Below, in pieces: positions 56,745 through 64,000 of a stretch of DNA of 64,000 nt. The DNA lies in NCBI RefSeq assembly GCF_018881575.1, contig NZ_JACVQB010000006.1, positions 62,001 through 126,000 on the forward strand. The letters run 5' to 3'. Origin of the DNA: Polynucleobacter sp. UK-Kesae-W10. GTDB lineage: Bacteria > Pseudomonadota > Gammaproteobacteria > Burkholderiales > Burkholderiaceae. A program made the translations under genes and the position numbers. Under the pieces are notes generated by a model that was given only the letters and a program-made list of their open reading frames with translations, ran no database searches and was not told where the DNA came from. Positions within the stretch are counted from its first letter, which is position 1. Each line of letters starts with the position of its first letter.

Positions 56745-59315
56745 ATGCCGAATATCAAGACCAAAAAACCAGCTAAACCAGTAGTTAAGGCTAAGGCTCC
56801 CGTTAAACCAGCACCTAAAGCAAAGACACCGGCTAAGCCAGTGAAAGCTGCTGCTAAGCCAGCACCTAAGGCGAAGACTCCAGCCAAACCTGTGAAGGCT
56901 GCTGCTAAACCAGCACCTAAGGCGAAGACTCCAGTCAAACCTGTCAAGGCTGCTGCTAAACCAGCACCCAAAGCAAAGGCACCAGTGAAGCCAGTGAAAG
57001 CGGCCGCTAAGCCAGTAAAGGCAGCAGCAAAACCTGTAGCGAAAGCAAAGACTCCCGCTAAGCCAGCGCCAAAAGTGCCAGCGAAGCCAGTGAAGGCGGT
57101 TGCTAAACCCGCCCCAAAAGCACCAGTAAAAGCAACTGCTCCAGCTAAGCCTGTTAAGGCTGCTGCTCCTGCAAAGCCTGTGAAAGCAGAAGTCAAAGAG
57201 CCTGCTAAGAAGACAAAAGCAGAAGAGGCTAAAGAAGCAAAAGAGTTAAAGGGTAAGAAGGCTAAAGCTACTGAAGAAGTAGTAGTGGTGGTTGAAGAAG
57301 AGAAGAAGCGTGGCCGTAAGGCAAAGGCGGATGCTCCTGCTGATGCTGCCGAGCCAGTGTTGACCGACCGTCAAAAGGCTCGTGAGCGTAAAGCGAAAGA
57401 AAAGGCGCTCTTAAAAGAATTCGCGGCACAACAGTTGGGTACTGAAGAGCAACAAGAATTACGTCGTGCTCGCTTGAAGACATTGATCAAGATGGGTATG
57501 TCCAAGGGTTACTTAACCCATGGTGAGATGAATGACGTGATGTCTGATGAGTTGTCTGATGCGGATGCATTGGAAACTTTGATTAGCTTATTAAACGACA
57601 TCGGTATTACCGTTTATGAACAAGCTCCTGATGCTGAAACCTTAATTCTGTCGGATAACGCGTCTGCTGCAGCGTCTGAAGAAGAGGCGGAAGAAGAGGC
57701 GGAAGCAGCGCTTTCTACAGTTGATTCAGAATTCGGTCGTACAACTGACCCGGTACGTATGTATATGCGTGAAATGGGTACAGTCGATTTGTTGACTCGC
57801 GAAGGCGAGATTGTTATTGCCAAGAAGATTGAGGCTGGTCTCAAAGACATGGTGATGGCATTGGCGGCATGTCCTGTCACGATTGCCGAAATTTTGACGA
57901 ACGTAGACAAGATTGCTTCCGGCGAAATGGAGATTGACCAGTTTGTTGATGGTTTGGTCGATCCCAATGCTGAAGATATTAAGCTGGGACCAGAAGAGCC
58001 AGAAGTCGATCCCGATGCTGAAGAGGGTGATGAAGAAGGTGGTGAAGATGAAGGCGGCGGTGGCGGCGGTGGCGCTGCAACAGCCAATGCCAAGCAGTTG
58101 GAAGAACTCAAGCAAATCTCCTTAGAGAAGTTTGCAATCGTGCGCGCTCAAGCCGACAAAATGCGTCGTGCATTTGATAAAGACGGTTACAACTGTCCTG
58201 CTTATATCAAGGCGCAAGATGCGATTCGTGCCGAGTTGTTAGGTTTCCGTTTAACTGCTAAGAGCGTTGAGAAGCTATGCGACACCATGCGTTCCCAGGT
58301 GGATCAAGTTTGGAAACTCGAGCGCGGTATCGTGAGCTTATTAGTTGACAAAGTTGGCGTTAATCGCGGTGAAGTATTAAAAGACTTCCTGAAGATGTCC
58401 ATGAACCTCACTTGGACCGACAAGTTACTCAAAGAGAACAAGCCTTACAGCGCACTCTTGCAACGTAATGTTCCGGCAATTCAAGAACTGCAACAGAAAT
58501 TGATCGACATCCAGAAGAATGTTGTCATTCCGTTACCAGAGTTGAAAGAAGTCAATAAGCAAATGATTGCAGGCGAGAAACGTGCTCGCGAAGCGAAGCG
58601 TGAGATGACAGTAGCCAACTTACGTTTGGTGATCTCTATTGCTAAGAAATACACCAATCGTGGTTTGCAGTTCTTGGATTTGATTCAAGAGGGTAATATT
58701 GGCTTGATGAAGGCGGTAGATAAGTTTGAATACCGTCGTGGCTATAAGTTCTCTACCTATGCAACATGGTGGATTCGTCAAGCAATTACCCGTTCGATTG
58801 CTGACCAGGCGCGTACGATCCGTATCCCTGTTCACATGATCGAGACTATTAATAAGATGAATCGTATCAGCCGTCAAATCTTGCAAGAAACTGGTCATGA
58901 GCCAGATGCTGCTACTTTGGCCCTGAAGATGGAAATTCCTGAAGATAAGATTCGTAAGATCATGAAGATTGCTAAAGAGCCAATCTCCATGGAAACACCA
59001 ATTGGTGATGACGAAGATTCACATTTGGGCGACTTCATCGAAGATGGAAATACCTTGGCTCCAGCTGAAGCTGCATTGCATGACTCTATGCGCGATGTAG
59101 TGAAAGATGTGTTGGATTCATTGACACCACGTGAGGCAAAAGTATTGCGTATGCGTTTCGGTGTTGAGATGAGTACTGACCACACTCTCGAAGAAGTCGG
59201 TAAGCAGTTTGACGTTACTCGTGAGCGTATTCGTCAAATTGAGGCGAAGGCCCTGAGAAAAATGCGCCACCCAAGCCGTAGTGACAAACTCAAGACCTTC
59301 CTCGAAGAAGATTGA
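56745..59315 (+). CDS. rpoD: RNA polymerase sigma-70 factor RpoD with Lys/Ala/Pro-rich N-terminal repeats
   Basis: The primary sigma factor, 856 residues, which is long. Residues 1-160 are Lys/Ala/Pro-rich and resemble histone H1 tails. They include four tandem copies of a 17-residue unit (21-88). Region 1.1 follows, then an acidic and glycine-rich insert (about 412-443, with a run of seven Gly), region 1.2-2 with [20 protein letters not shown] near 645 and [12 protein letters not shown], and region 4.2 ([18 protein letters not shown], about 814-832). The start is ATG 56745. An upstream RpoH-like promoter and a TATAAT box lie in the gap after dnaG. The tRNA gene follows after 13 bases. Confidence 0.95.
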   Translation: MPNIKTKKPAKPVVKAKAPVKPAPKAKTPAKPVKAAAKPAPKAKTPAKPVKAAAKPAPKAKTPVKPVKAAAKPAPKAKAPVKPVKAAAKPVKAAAKPVAKAKTPAKPAPKVPAKPVKAVAKPAPKAPVKATAPAKPVKAAAPAKPVKAEVKEPAKKTKAEEAKEAKELKGKKAKATEEVVVVVEEEKKRGRKAKADAPADAAEPVLTDRQKARERKAKEKALLKEFAAQQLGTEEQQELRRARLKTLIKMGMSKGYLTHGEMNDVMSDELSDADALETLISLLNDIGITVYEQAPDAETLILSDNASAAASEEEAEEEAEAALSTVDSEFGRTTDPVRMYMREMGTVDLLTREGEIVIAKKIEAGLKDMVMALAACPVTIAEILTNVDKIASGEMEIDQFVDGLVDPNAEDIKLGPEEPEVDPDAEEGDEEGGEDEGGGGGGGAATANAKQLEELKQISLEKFAIVRAQADKMRRAFDKDGYNCPAYIKAQDAIRAELLGFRLTAKSVEKLCDTMRSQVDQVWKLERGIVSLLVDKVGVNRGEVLKDFLKMSMNLTWTDKLLKENKPYSALLQRNVPAIQELQQKLIDIQKNVVIPLPELKEVNKQMIAGEKRAREAKREMTVANLRLVISIAKKYTNRGLQFLDLIQEGNIGLMKAVDKFEYRRGYKFSTYATWWIRQAITRSIADQARTIRIPVHMIETINKMNRISRQILQETGHEPDAATLALKMEIPEDKIRKIMKIAKEPISMETPIGDDEDSHLGDFIEDGNTLAPAEAALHDSMRDVVKDVLDSLTPREAKVLRMRFGVEMSTDHTLEEVGKQFDVTRERIRQIEAKALRKMRHPSRSDKLKTFLEED
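56805..57008 (+). repeat. Tandem 51-bp repeat in the 5' end of rpoD
   Basis: Four copies of a 51-bp unit coding for [17 protein letters not shown] or close variants, residues 21-88 of RpoD. The copies differ at many third codon positions, which argues that the repeat is old and maintained at the protein level. Partial units continue to about 57200. Confidence 0.9.
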
Positions 59316-59328
59316 ACCAAAGACTAAC

Positions 59329-59405
59329 GGGCCCATAGCTCAGTTGGTTAGAGCAGAGGACTCATAATCCTTTGGTCCCAGGTTCAAGTCCTGGTGGGCC
59401 CACCA
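59329..59405 (+). tRNA. tRNA with CAT anticodon, probably tRNA-Ile2 (lysidine type)
   Basis: A 77-base cloverleaf with CCA encoded. The acceptor arm is GGGCCCA (59329-59335) paired with TGGGCCC (59395-59401). The anticodon loop reads CTCATAA on a GAGGA stem. CAT could mean elongator Met, initiator Met or Ile2. The acceptor C4 and C5, which the lysidine enzyme TilS recognises, and the overall similarity to known Ile2 sequences favour Ile2, which reads AUA after C34 is changed to lysidine. It starts 13 bases after the rpoD stop with no terminator between them. Confidence 0.85.
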
Positions 59406-59412
59406 GTAATGC

Positions 59413-59449
59413 AAACAACTTAGGAAGAAATTCCTAAGTTGTTTTTCTT
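59413..59449 (+). terminator. Strong hairpin terminator after the tRNA gene
   Basis: A 14-bp perfect stem (59413-59426 with 59431-59444) capped by a GAAA tetraloop and followed by a T-rich run. It lies 7 bases after the CCA end of the tRNA and probably ends the whole rpoD-tRNA transcript. Confidence 0.93.
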
Positions 59450-59809
59450 TCTGTGCAATAAGGTGTGTAAGCAATCTCCACACATCTTCCGCTGCAACCC
59501 CAATAGATATATAGGTCTGCCATTAGAGCAACGAACTAATTGTTGCCCATGATTTGTAAGTGCTCAAGGACTGCTATCGGCTATTAATTGACATTTGAAA
59601 GCCGTGGGTTGCAACACTCTGTAGTGTAAAAAGAAGCCATAGACTCGGGTAATGACTTGAGTCCAGCTAATACAACTGCTTTTGAGATGGTTCAAGCTAC
59701 CAAATTGATCTCTAAACAGCTCGGCCTGTTGGAGTAGTTTCAAGTAAAAATACACAGCCGAAGACTCAACCTTATTGTGTTCGACCTGGCCTCTTCATGA
59801 CATCAGGAA
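59450..59809. other. Intergenic stretch with no convincing gene, possible gene remnant
   Basis: About 360 bases between the tRNA terminator and the end of the TetR gene. No open frame here has a ribosome site and convincing protein character. On the plus strand a 36-codon open stretch runs from 59630 and ends with TAG at 59738 (ending TKLISKQLGLLE). It reads like the end of a real protein but has stops just upstream, so it may be a decayed remnant. I found no second copy of the tRNA 3' end that would mark an attachment site. Confidence 0.5.
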
Positions 59810-60433
59810 CTACTTTGAATAGATGCGCAGCACAATGTCTTTAACTATAGTCTTGTGAGCCTGGGTGCCGGCAATGGGATTTTCTTCCAAAAAAGGGGTG
59901 ATTATTGCGGTTAGAGATGTTCGGTTAAGGAACGGCCACTCTTCTTCAGAAATATCGCGTATGGTTCCGGTAGTGTTGCGCTGAATACAGGCTCTAACGT
60001 ACGGATACAAAACCTTAGAATAGGAGGAGTAGAACTCTGGTTTGCTTGCATTTTGATAGTACAAGGACAGAGTCTCTTTTTTAGCTGCTATTGGCTTTTG
60101 ATTCCACTCAGCAAATGTTTGGTCAATCATTTTGTCAGCAGCCATATCTAGGGTCACTTCAGGCCCTAGACCTTCTAGCAATGTAATTAATGAATTTAGT
60201 CTTCGGCGAACTTTTCGTATTAACAAACTTGCAAAGATACTATCAACAGAAGGGAAGTGGTGATATATCGCTCCAACTGAGACAAAAGCCTTTTTGGCTA
60301 TCGACTGGACGTCGATCTTTTTCGATGGAGTCTGGACCATTAAATCCTCAACTGCATCAAGTATTTTCTCGACGCGTACCTGGCTGCGATCTTGCTTGGA
60401 TTCGTTAGTAAGGTAGTAATCAGAATTGCTCAT
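59810..60433 (-). CDS. TetR/AcrR family transcriptional regulator
   Basis: A 207-residue regulator. The N-terminal DNA-binding domain (about 17-65) has the TetR pattern: VEKILDAVEDLM, then IDVQSIAKKAFVSVGAIYHHFPSVDSIFASLL. The C-terminal ligand domain is not recognisable as any known subgroup. It is divergent from the small exported protein and secretion genes, with 207 bases between, including a 20-bp near-palindrome and a second similar site. It most likely represses itself and the secretion operon; this is inferred from position. The effector is unknown. Confidence 0.9.
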   Translation of the reverse strand: MSNSDYYLTNESKQDRSQVRVEKILDAVEDLMVQTPSKKIDVQSIAKKAFVSVGAIYHHFPSVDSIFASLLIRKVRRRLNSLITLLEGLGPEVTLDMAADKMIDQTFAEWNQKPIAAKKETLSLYYQNASKPEFYSSYSKVLYPYVRACIQRNTTGTIRDISEEEWPFLNRTSLTAIITPFLEENPIAGTQAHKTIVKDIVLRIYSK

Positions 60434-60496
60434 AAATTTTAGATCTGAATGGATTTAAGTAATTCTATCGGCAAATTACAAAACATTCAGAAATTA

Positions 60497-60516
60497 ATAC
60501 CGAATGAATTCGATAT
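60497..60516. promoter_or_regulatory. Near-palindromic operator candidate 1 for the TetR regulator
   Basis: CGAATGAATTCG (60501-60512) is a perfect 5+2+5 inverted repeat. With one mismatch the symmetry extends to 20 bases (ATAC on the left, ATAT on the right). It lies 64-83 bases upstream of the regulator ATG in the divergent gap, a typical length and place for a TetR-family operator. Confidence 0.5.
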
Positions 60517-60555
60517 ATAGGTTGATAAGCCTTTACTTATATGGGTTTTTAGTAA

Positions 60556-60569
60556 ATTCATTACCGAAT
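60556..60569. promoter_or_regulatory. Operator candidate 2 for the TetR regulator
   Basis: ATTCATTACCGAAT has ATTC and GAAT as inverted ends. It repeats the TACCGAAT half of operator candidate 1 in the same orientation 64 bases downstream, about six helix turns. Two related sites in one divergent gap suggest paired control of both directions. Confidence 0.4.
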
Positions 60570-60640
60570 AAAAATACGCTAATTTTGACGAAAAGTGTGA
60601 GTAATATTCTTACATAGAAACAGTATGACCGGAGCGAGAA

Positions 60641-60910
60641 TTGAAAAAAATTATCGTAGGTTTAGCAGCAATGGGCATTTTTGGGTATGTAAATGCTCAA
60701 ACAAAGGATGAGATTTACAAAAACCTAGCTCAAAAAATTCAACACAGTCAATCGAACTTGCAAACAAGTTTGGTCCGAGCATCCACGTGGCCTGTTCCAA
60801 GTATTGATGGTGGTGAAGCGGCTGCTCTGGCAGCGGTTGATCGAATGGAGCAGTCGCAGAGAGGTAGCCAAATGCAGTTAACTCAAATGTATATGCAGTA
60901 CTGCCAGTAA
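60641..60910 (+). CDS. Small exported protein of unknown function at the head of a type I secretion operon
   Basis: An 89-residue protein starting at a TTG (60641) with GGAG about 8 bases before it; the next in-frame ATG would cut into the signal peptide. The signal peptide is clear: KKIIVGLAAMGIFGYVNAQ with a cut after NA or AQ near 19-20. The mature part of about 70 residues is rich in Gln, Ser and Met and ends MYMQYCQ with a single Cys. I do not recognise a family. It is followed 6 bases later by the secretion ATPase and must be made from the same transcript, so a role in secretion or as an envelope helper is likely but unproven. Confidence 0.75.
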   Translation: MKKIIVGLAAMGIFGYVNAQTKDEIYKNLAQKIQHSQSNLQTSLVRASTWPVPSIDGGEAAALAAVDRMEQSQRGSQMQLTQMYMQYCQ

Positions 60911-60916
60911 CAAAAA

Positions 60917-63085
60917 ATGAACATCAAAATAAGTAAAGAACCCGATGCTAATCCTGATGCAGACTCCAATGTCAATGCTGAGGCAAAGATAGATTCTGGT
61001 CTTTGGGCCATTCTTTCGATGGCTGCATTGCATGGCATTTCAGCTGATGCCTCCAAAATCACTCATGATTTTGGCGCCAAGCTGACAAATCAGCAAATAC
61101 TGTTGGCTGCTCGTGATCTCGGTATGACTGCGAAGCTTATTAAGCAGGATGTTAGTCGGATGAATAAAGCCCCCTTGCCGGCTGTTGCCATTAGTAAAGA
61201 GGGTGAATATTTCATCGTTGCAAAGCTCATTGAAGAAAAGCTGCTGATTCAGCATCCAGGGCAGGCGCCGTTACTAATCACTTTGGATGAATTATTTTCT
61301 TTGTGGACTGGTGAATTCATATTTTTTACGAGCAAGGCGAGCTTTGCTGGCGCAATGGCGCGCTTTGATTTCACTTGGTTTATTCCGGCTATTGTGAAAT
61401 ACCGAAAATTATTGGGTGAAATATTGATCATTTCACTCGCATTACAGCTTGTTGCCCTAATTACTCCAATGTTTTTCCAGGTCGTGATGGATAAGGTTTT
61501 GGTCAATCATGCAATGAAAACTCTCAATGTCATTGCTATAGGCTTAATTTGCTCCATGGTATTTGAGGCCGCCCTCAATGGCATTAGAACCTGGGTCTTT
61601 GCGCATACCAGCTCTAAGATTGATGTGGAGTTAGGTGCAAGACTATTTCGTCATCTTCTCAATCTTCCCATTTCCTATTTCCAATCTCGTAGGGTAGGCG
61701 ACTCTGTCGCTCGTATTCGAGAGTTAGAAAACATACGCTCGTTTTTAACTGGCAATGCCATGACTGTGGTTTTGGACATACTCTTTTCGTTCATCTTTCT
61801 GGCGGTCATGTTCTGGTATAGCCCTTTGCTAACCTTAGTTGTCCTCATATCAATACCCTTATATGTAGTCATTTCGCTTTTCTGTACCCCAATCATTCGT
61901 GATCGTTTAAATGAGAAATTTAATAAAGGCGCAGAAAACCAATCTTTTTTAGTGGAAACCATCAGCGGCATTGATACGGTGAAGTCAATGGCAGTTGAGC
62001 CACGATGGGTTCAAAAATGGGATCAGCAATTGGCGGGGTATGTCACTGCAGGTTTATCGGTAACCAATGTGTCAACTGTTGCAAGTGGCACTGTCGGCCT
62101 TATTAGCAAGGTCGTTACCGCGCTCATTATGTGGATTGGTGCAGGTCTTGTCATTGATAACAAATTAACCGTGGGTGAGTTAATCGCATTTAATATGCTT
62201 GCCACCCAGGTTTCTAGTCCAATCTTGCGATTGGCTCAGCTATGGAATGACTTTCAGCAGGTGGGCATCTCTATGAGCCGCTTGGGAGATATTCTTAATA
62301 CGCATACGGAGATAGATGGTCAGAAAACTCGCCTTTCTCGCCTACAAGGAGCTATTAGTTTTGAAGGTGTTTCTTTCCGTTATCGGGCGGATGGAGTAGA
62401 AGTTCTCAGGAATGTGAATTTATCAGTATCCCCGGGGGAAGTCATTGGCATTGTTGGCCGCTCTGGTTCGGGTAAAAGTACCCTCACAAAATTGGCGCAG
62501 CGTTTATATGTCCCTGATCGAGGAAAAGTCTTGGTGGATGGCCAAAATATTGCCATCATAGATACGGCCTCATTGCGTCAGCAGATCGGTGTTGTTCTTC
62601 AAGAAAATACTCTGTTTAATCGTTCCGTTAGAGACAATATTGCCTTAAGTAATCCTAGCCTACCTTTTGAGGCTATCGTAGCCGCTGCGACGTTAGCAGG
62701 TGCACACGAGTTTATCTGTGAGCTCCCCGAAGGATATGACACCATGATTGGTGAGCATGGCACAGGTTTATCTGGTGGGCAGCGGCAACGTATTGCGATT
62801 GCTCGGGCCCTAATCACCAATCCTCGCATCTTGATTTTTGATGAGGCAACCAGTGCGCTTGACTATGAATCAGAAAAAATTATTCAAGACAATATGCGCT
62901 CTATTTGTCAGGATCGTACGGTTCTGATAATTGCGCATCGTTTATCAGCCGTACGCGATGCTAATCGCATCATCGTGATGGATAAGGGTCAAATTGTTGA
63001 AATAGGTTCACATCAAGAGCTATTAGAAAATCATGCAGGCATCTACCATCATCTTCATCATTTGCAAGATGGAGGCAAATCATGA
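60917..63085 (+). CDS. Type I secretion ABC transporter (HlyB-type) with inactive C39-like domain
   Basis: A 722-residue inner-membrane exporter. Domains in order: a C39 peptidase-like domain (about 24-145) in which the catalytic Cys position is S27, so it cannot cut and should act as a substrate-docking domain as in HlyB; a six-helix membrane domain (about 165-450); and an ABC ATPase with Walker A GRSGSGKS (514-521), signature LSGGQ (618-622) and Walker B Asp642-Glu643. It has no clear ribosome site, so translation may be coupled to the small gene 6 bases upstream. Its stop overlaps the adaptor gene by ATGA. Substrates of this class carry uncleaved C-terminal signals. Confidence 0.94.
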   Translation: MNIKISKEPDANPDADSNVNAEAKIDSGLWAILSMAALHGISADASKITHDFGAKLTNQQILLAARDLGMTAKLIKQDVSRMNKAPLPAVAISKEGEYFIVAKLIEEKLLIQHPGQAPLLITLDELFSLWTGEFIFFTSKASFAGAMARFDFTWFIPAIVKYRKLLGEILIISLALQLVALITPMFFQVVMDKVLVNHAMKTLNVIAIGLICSMVFEAALNGIRTWVFAHTSSKIDVELGARLFRHLLNLPISYFQSRRVGDSVARIRELENIRSFLTGNAMTVVLDILFSFIFLAVMFWYSPLLTLVVLISIPLYVVISLFCTPIIRDRLNEKFNKGAENQSFLVETISGIDTVKSMAVEPRWVQKWDQQLAGYVTAGLSVTNVSTVASGTVGLISKVVTALIMWIGAGLVIDNKLTVGELIAFNMLATQVSSPILRLAQLWNDFQQVGISMSRLGDILNTHTEIDGQKTRLSRLQGAISFEGVSFRYRADGVEVLRNVNLSVSPGEVIGIVGRSGSGKSTLTKLAQRLYVPDRGKVLVDGQNIAIIDTASLRQQIGVVLQENTLFNRSVRDNIALSNPSLPFEAIVAAATLAGAHEFICELPEGYDTMIGEHGTGLSGGQRQRIAIARALITNPRILIFDEATSALDYESEKIIQDNMRSICQDRTVLIIAHRLSAVRDANRIIVMDKGQIVEIGSHQELLENHAGIYHHLHHLQDGGKS

Positions 63086-64000
63086 GCTTGCGCCATCGAA
63101 CAGAAGCAATCAAAGAGCTACTTGGGCGCTATCGCGAATCCTTTCTTTTTTGGTGGGAGCGTCGAAAACAATTGGATCTTCCGGATCTCAGAGCTCATGA
63201 AGCAGAGTTCTTGCCGGCAGCGCTTTCTTTGCAGGCTACACCAGTCTCGCCAGCGGGACGATGGGTGGCGCGTATTCTCATTGGCTTCATTTTTTTGATT
63301 CTATTGTGGTCAATATTTGGGAAGGTCGACATTATTGTCAATGGTCAAGGAAAGATCATTGCTGGGGGTTATACAAAAACCATTGCCTCAGTAGAAACGG
63401 CAAAAGTAATAGGACTCTTTGTTGAAGAAGGCCAGCATGTTAAGGCTGGAGATCTTCTCATTGAGTTAGATGCAAGAGGCGCTGATAGTGATCGTAATAA
63501 GGCAGAGGGAGATCGTCAATTAGCGCTATTACAAATGGAGCGTTCTAAAGCGCTCCTGAGTGCCATTCAAACAAGTACTCCTCCAACATTAGCCCCGATT
63601 CAGGGGGTAGATGAGGCGCACTATCAAAGTGCAGTAAGCCACATGAATGATCAATGGGGTGAATATTCTGCTAAACGAGCAAGGATTGCATCTCAAGTGA
63701 AGCGATATAGCGCTGCTTTACCTCTGGCTACACGTCGTGCTAATAACTACGCTGAATTGGCTAAGGATCACGATGTCTCTGAGCATGCTTATTTAGAAAA
63801 AGAGCAAGCACGTATTGAAATTTTGGGGCAGTTAGATGACGCTAAGACACAATTAGCATCACTGACTTCAGAGACCCGTAAAACACTACAAGACGAACTC
63901 TATCAAGCCACTCGTATTTGGTCTGGTGCAGCACAAGATGTCAACAAAGCGGCTGCACATAGTGAGCAGTTACGAATAATGGCCCCTGTTGATGGCACTA
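63082..64000 (+). CDS. HlyD-type membrane fusion adaptor of type I secretion (partial, runs off the window)
   Basis: The first 306 codons of a HlyD-family adaptor, starting at ATG 63082, which overlaps the transporter stop by 4 bases. The N-terminus resembles E. coli HlyD closely: a cytoplasmic RKQLDLPDLRAHEAEFLPAA stretch, TPVSPAGR, one membrane segment (about 65-85), then the lipoyl-type region (ETAKVIGLFVEEGQHVKAGD) and a long coiled coil (about 125-290). The similarity in the cytoplasmic tail, which in HlyD helps recruit substrate, suggests a haemolysin-type system. The C-terminus, the outer-membrane partner and the substrate are outside the window. Confidence 0.9.
   Translation, partial: MSLRHRTEAIKELLGRYRESFLFWWERRKQLDLPDLRAHEAEFLPAALSLQATPVSPAGRWVARILIGFIFLILLWSIFGKVDIIVNGQGKIIAGGYTKTIASVETAKVIGLFVEEGQHVKAGDLLIELDARGADSDRNKAEGDRQLALLQMERSKALLSAIQTSTPPTLAPIQGVDEAHYQSAVSHMNDQWGEYSAKRARIASQVKRYSAALPLATRRANNYAELAKDHDVSEHAYLEKEQARIEILGQLDDAKTQLASLTSETRKTLQDELYQATRIWSGAAQDVNKAAAHSEQLRIMAPVDGT

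Noticed and set aside
56805-57008. Regular repeats that might be taken for a CRISPR array
   Set aside because: The units are adjacent without unique spacers, vary at silent sites and are in frame with RpoD. No cas genes are present.
56738-57196. Long open frame opposite the rpoD N-terminus (Ala/Gly/Phe-rich)
   Set aside because: It mirrors the Lys/Ala/Pro repeat codons on the other strand and has low-complexity sequence with no start signal. The plus-strand RpoD continues through conserved domains, so the minus frame is a by-product.
59564-59755. 63-codon minus-strand open frame after the tRNA
   Set aside because: No ribosome site, no recognisable domain, and it starts within AT-rich sequence. 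I treat the region as non-coding or decayed.
59380-64000. Attachment-site duplication of the tRNA 3' end
   Set aside because: I looked for a second copy of the last 15-20 bases of the tRNA and found none up to the window end. No integrase gene is visible either. A site beyond the right edge cannot be excluded.

Overview
The window looks like a chromosomal segment of a free-living freshwater betaproteobacterium in Burkholderiales, most likely Polynucleobacter or a close relative. This rests on the look of the protein sequences (for example the zinc-free L33/L28 pair, RpoD with a Lys/Ala/Pro-rich N-terminus, a BPSS1780-type membrane protein and type II ThrB next to polA), moderate base composition by eye, and dense packing with short gaps. 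No database search was possible, so the genus is an inference. There are no rRNA genes, insertion sequences, phage modules or CRISPR arrays, and one tRNA gene.

Layout. 1-2332: the end of argF, then argG, ppnP and an exported DUF192 protein. 2333-5800: cspA facing the clpS-clpA protease adaptor/ATPase pair, with a small basic protein behind clpA. 5801-12362: a long minus-strand block for nucleotide and cofactor metabolism and translation (exported deaminase, dut, coaBC, lspA, ileS, ribF). 12402-15809: purN, an RsmB-type rRNA methyltransferase and a membrane desaturase. 15912-17174: rpmG, rpmB, radC on the minus strand. 17205-23377: an FKBP-type isomerase, ispH and a complete branched-chain amino acid ABC transporter (binding protein, two permeases, two ATPases). 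23409-28387: an acetylornithine-type aminotransferase, a stand-alone Fe-S/flavin reductase, an SDR protein and glnS. 28473-33445: tctA-tctB facing alaS-tusA across a strong palindrome. 33479-41892: galU, valS, a UvrD/Rep helicase, a BPSS1780-type membrane protein, thrB and a DUF2782-type protein. 41975-48500: polA, a Tat-exported dienelactone hydrolase, a ZIP metal transporter, a mercaptopyruvate sulfurtransferase and a Rieske oxygenase. 48662-52566: xseB, ispA, dxs, folE2, an isoprenoid-precursor cluster. 52580-59405: tsaD facing the macromolecular-synthesis genes rpsU, yqeY, dnaG, rpoD, and a CAT-anticodon tRNA that is probably tRNA-Ile2.

From 59450 to the end the character changes. After the tRNA and its terminator come about 400 bases with no convincing gene, then a divergent TetR regulator, a short exported protein of unknown function, a HlyB-type secretion ATPase and the first part of a HlyD-type adaptor. 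This is the accessory part of the window, and the secretion locus runs off its right edge, so the exported substrate is not visible.

Sites of most interest outside that locus are an RpoH-like promoter upstream of rpoD with a weaker look-alike upstream of clpS, a perfect 11-bp inverted repeat between tctB and alaS that overlaps the likely alaS -35 box, a hairpin between the binding-protein and permease genes of the amino acid transporter, and a tandem 17-residue repeat at the start of RpoD. Most of the window is ordinary housekeeping sequence.
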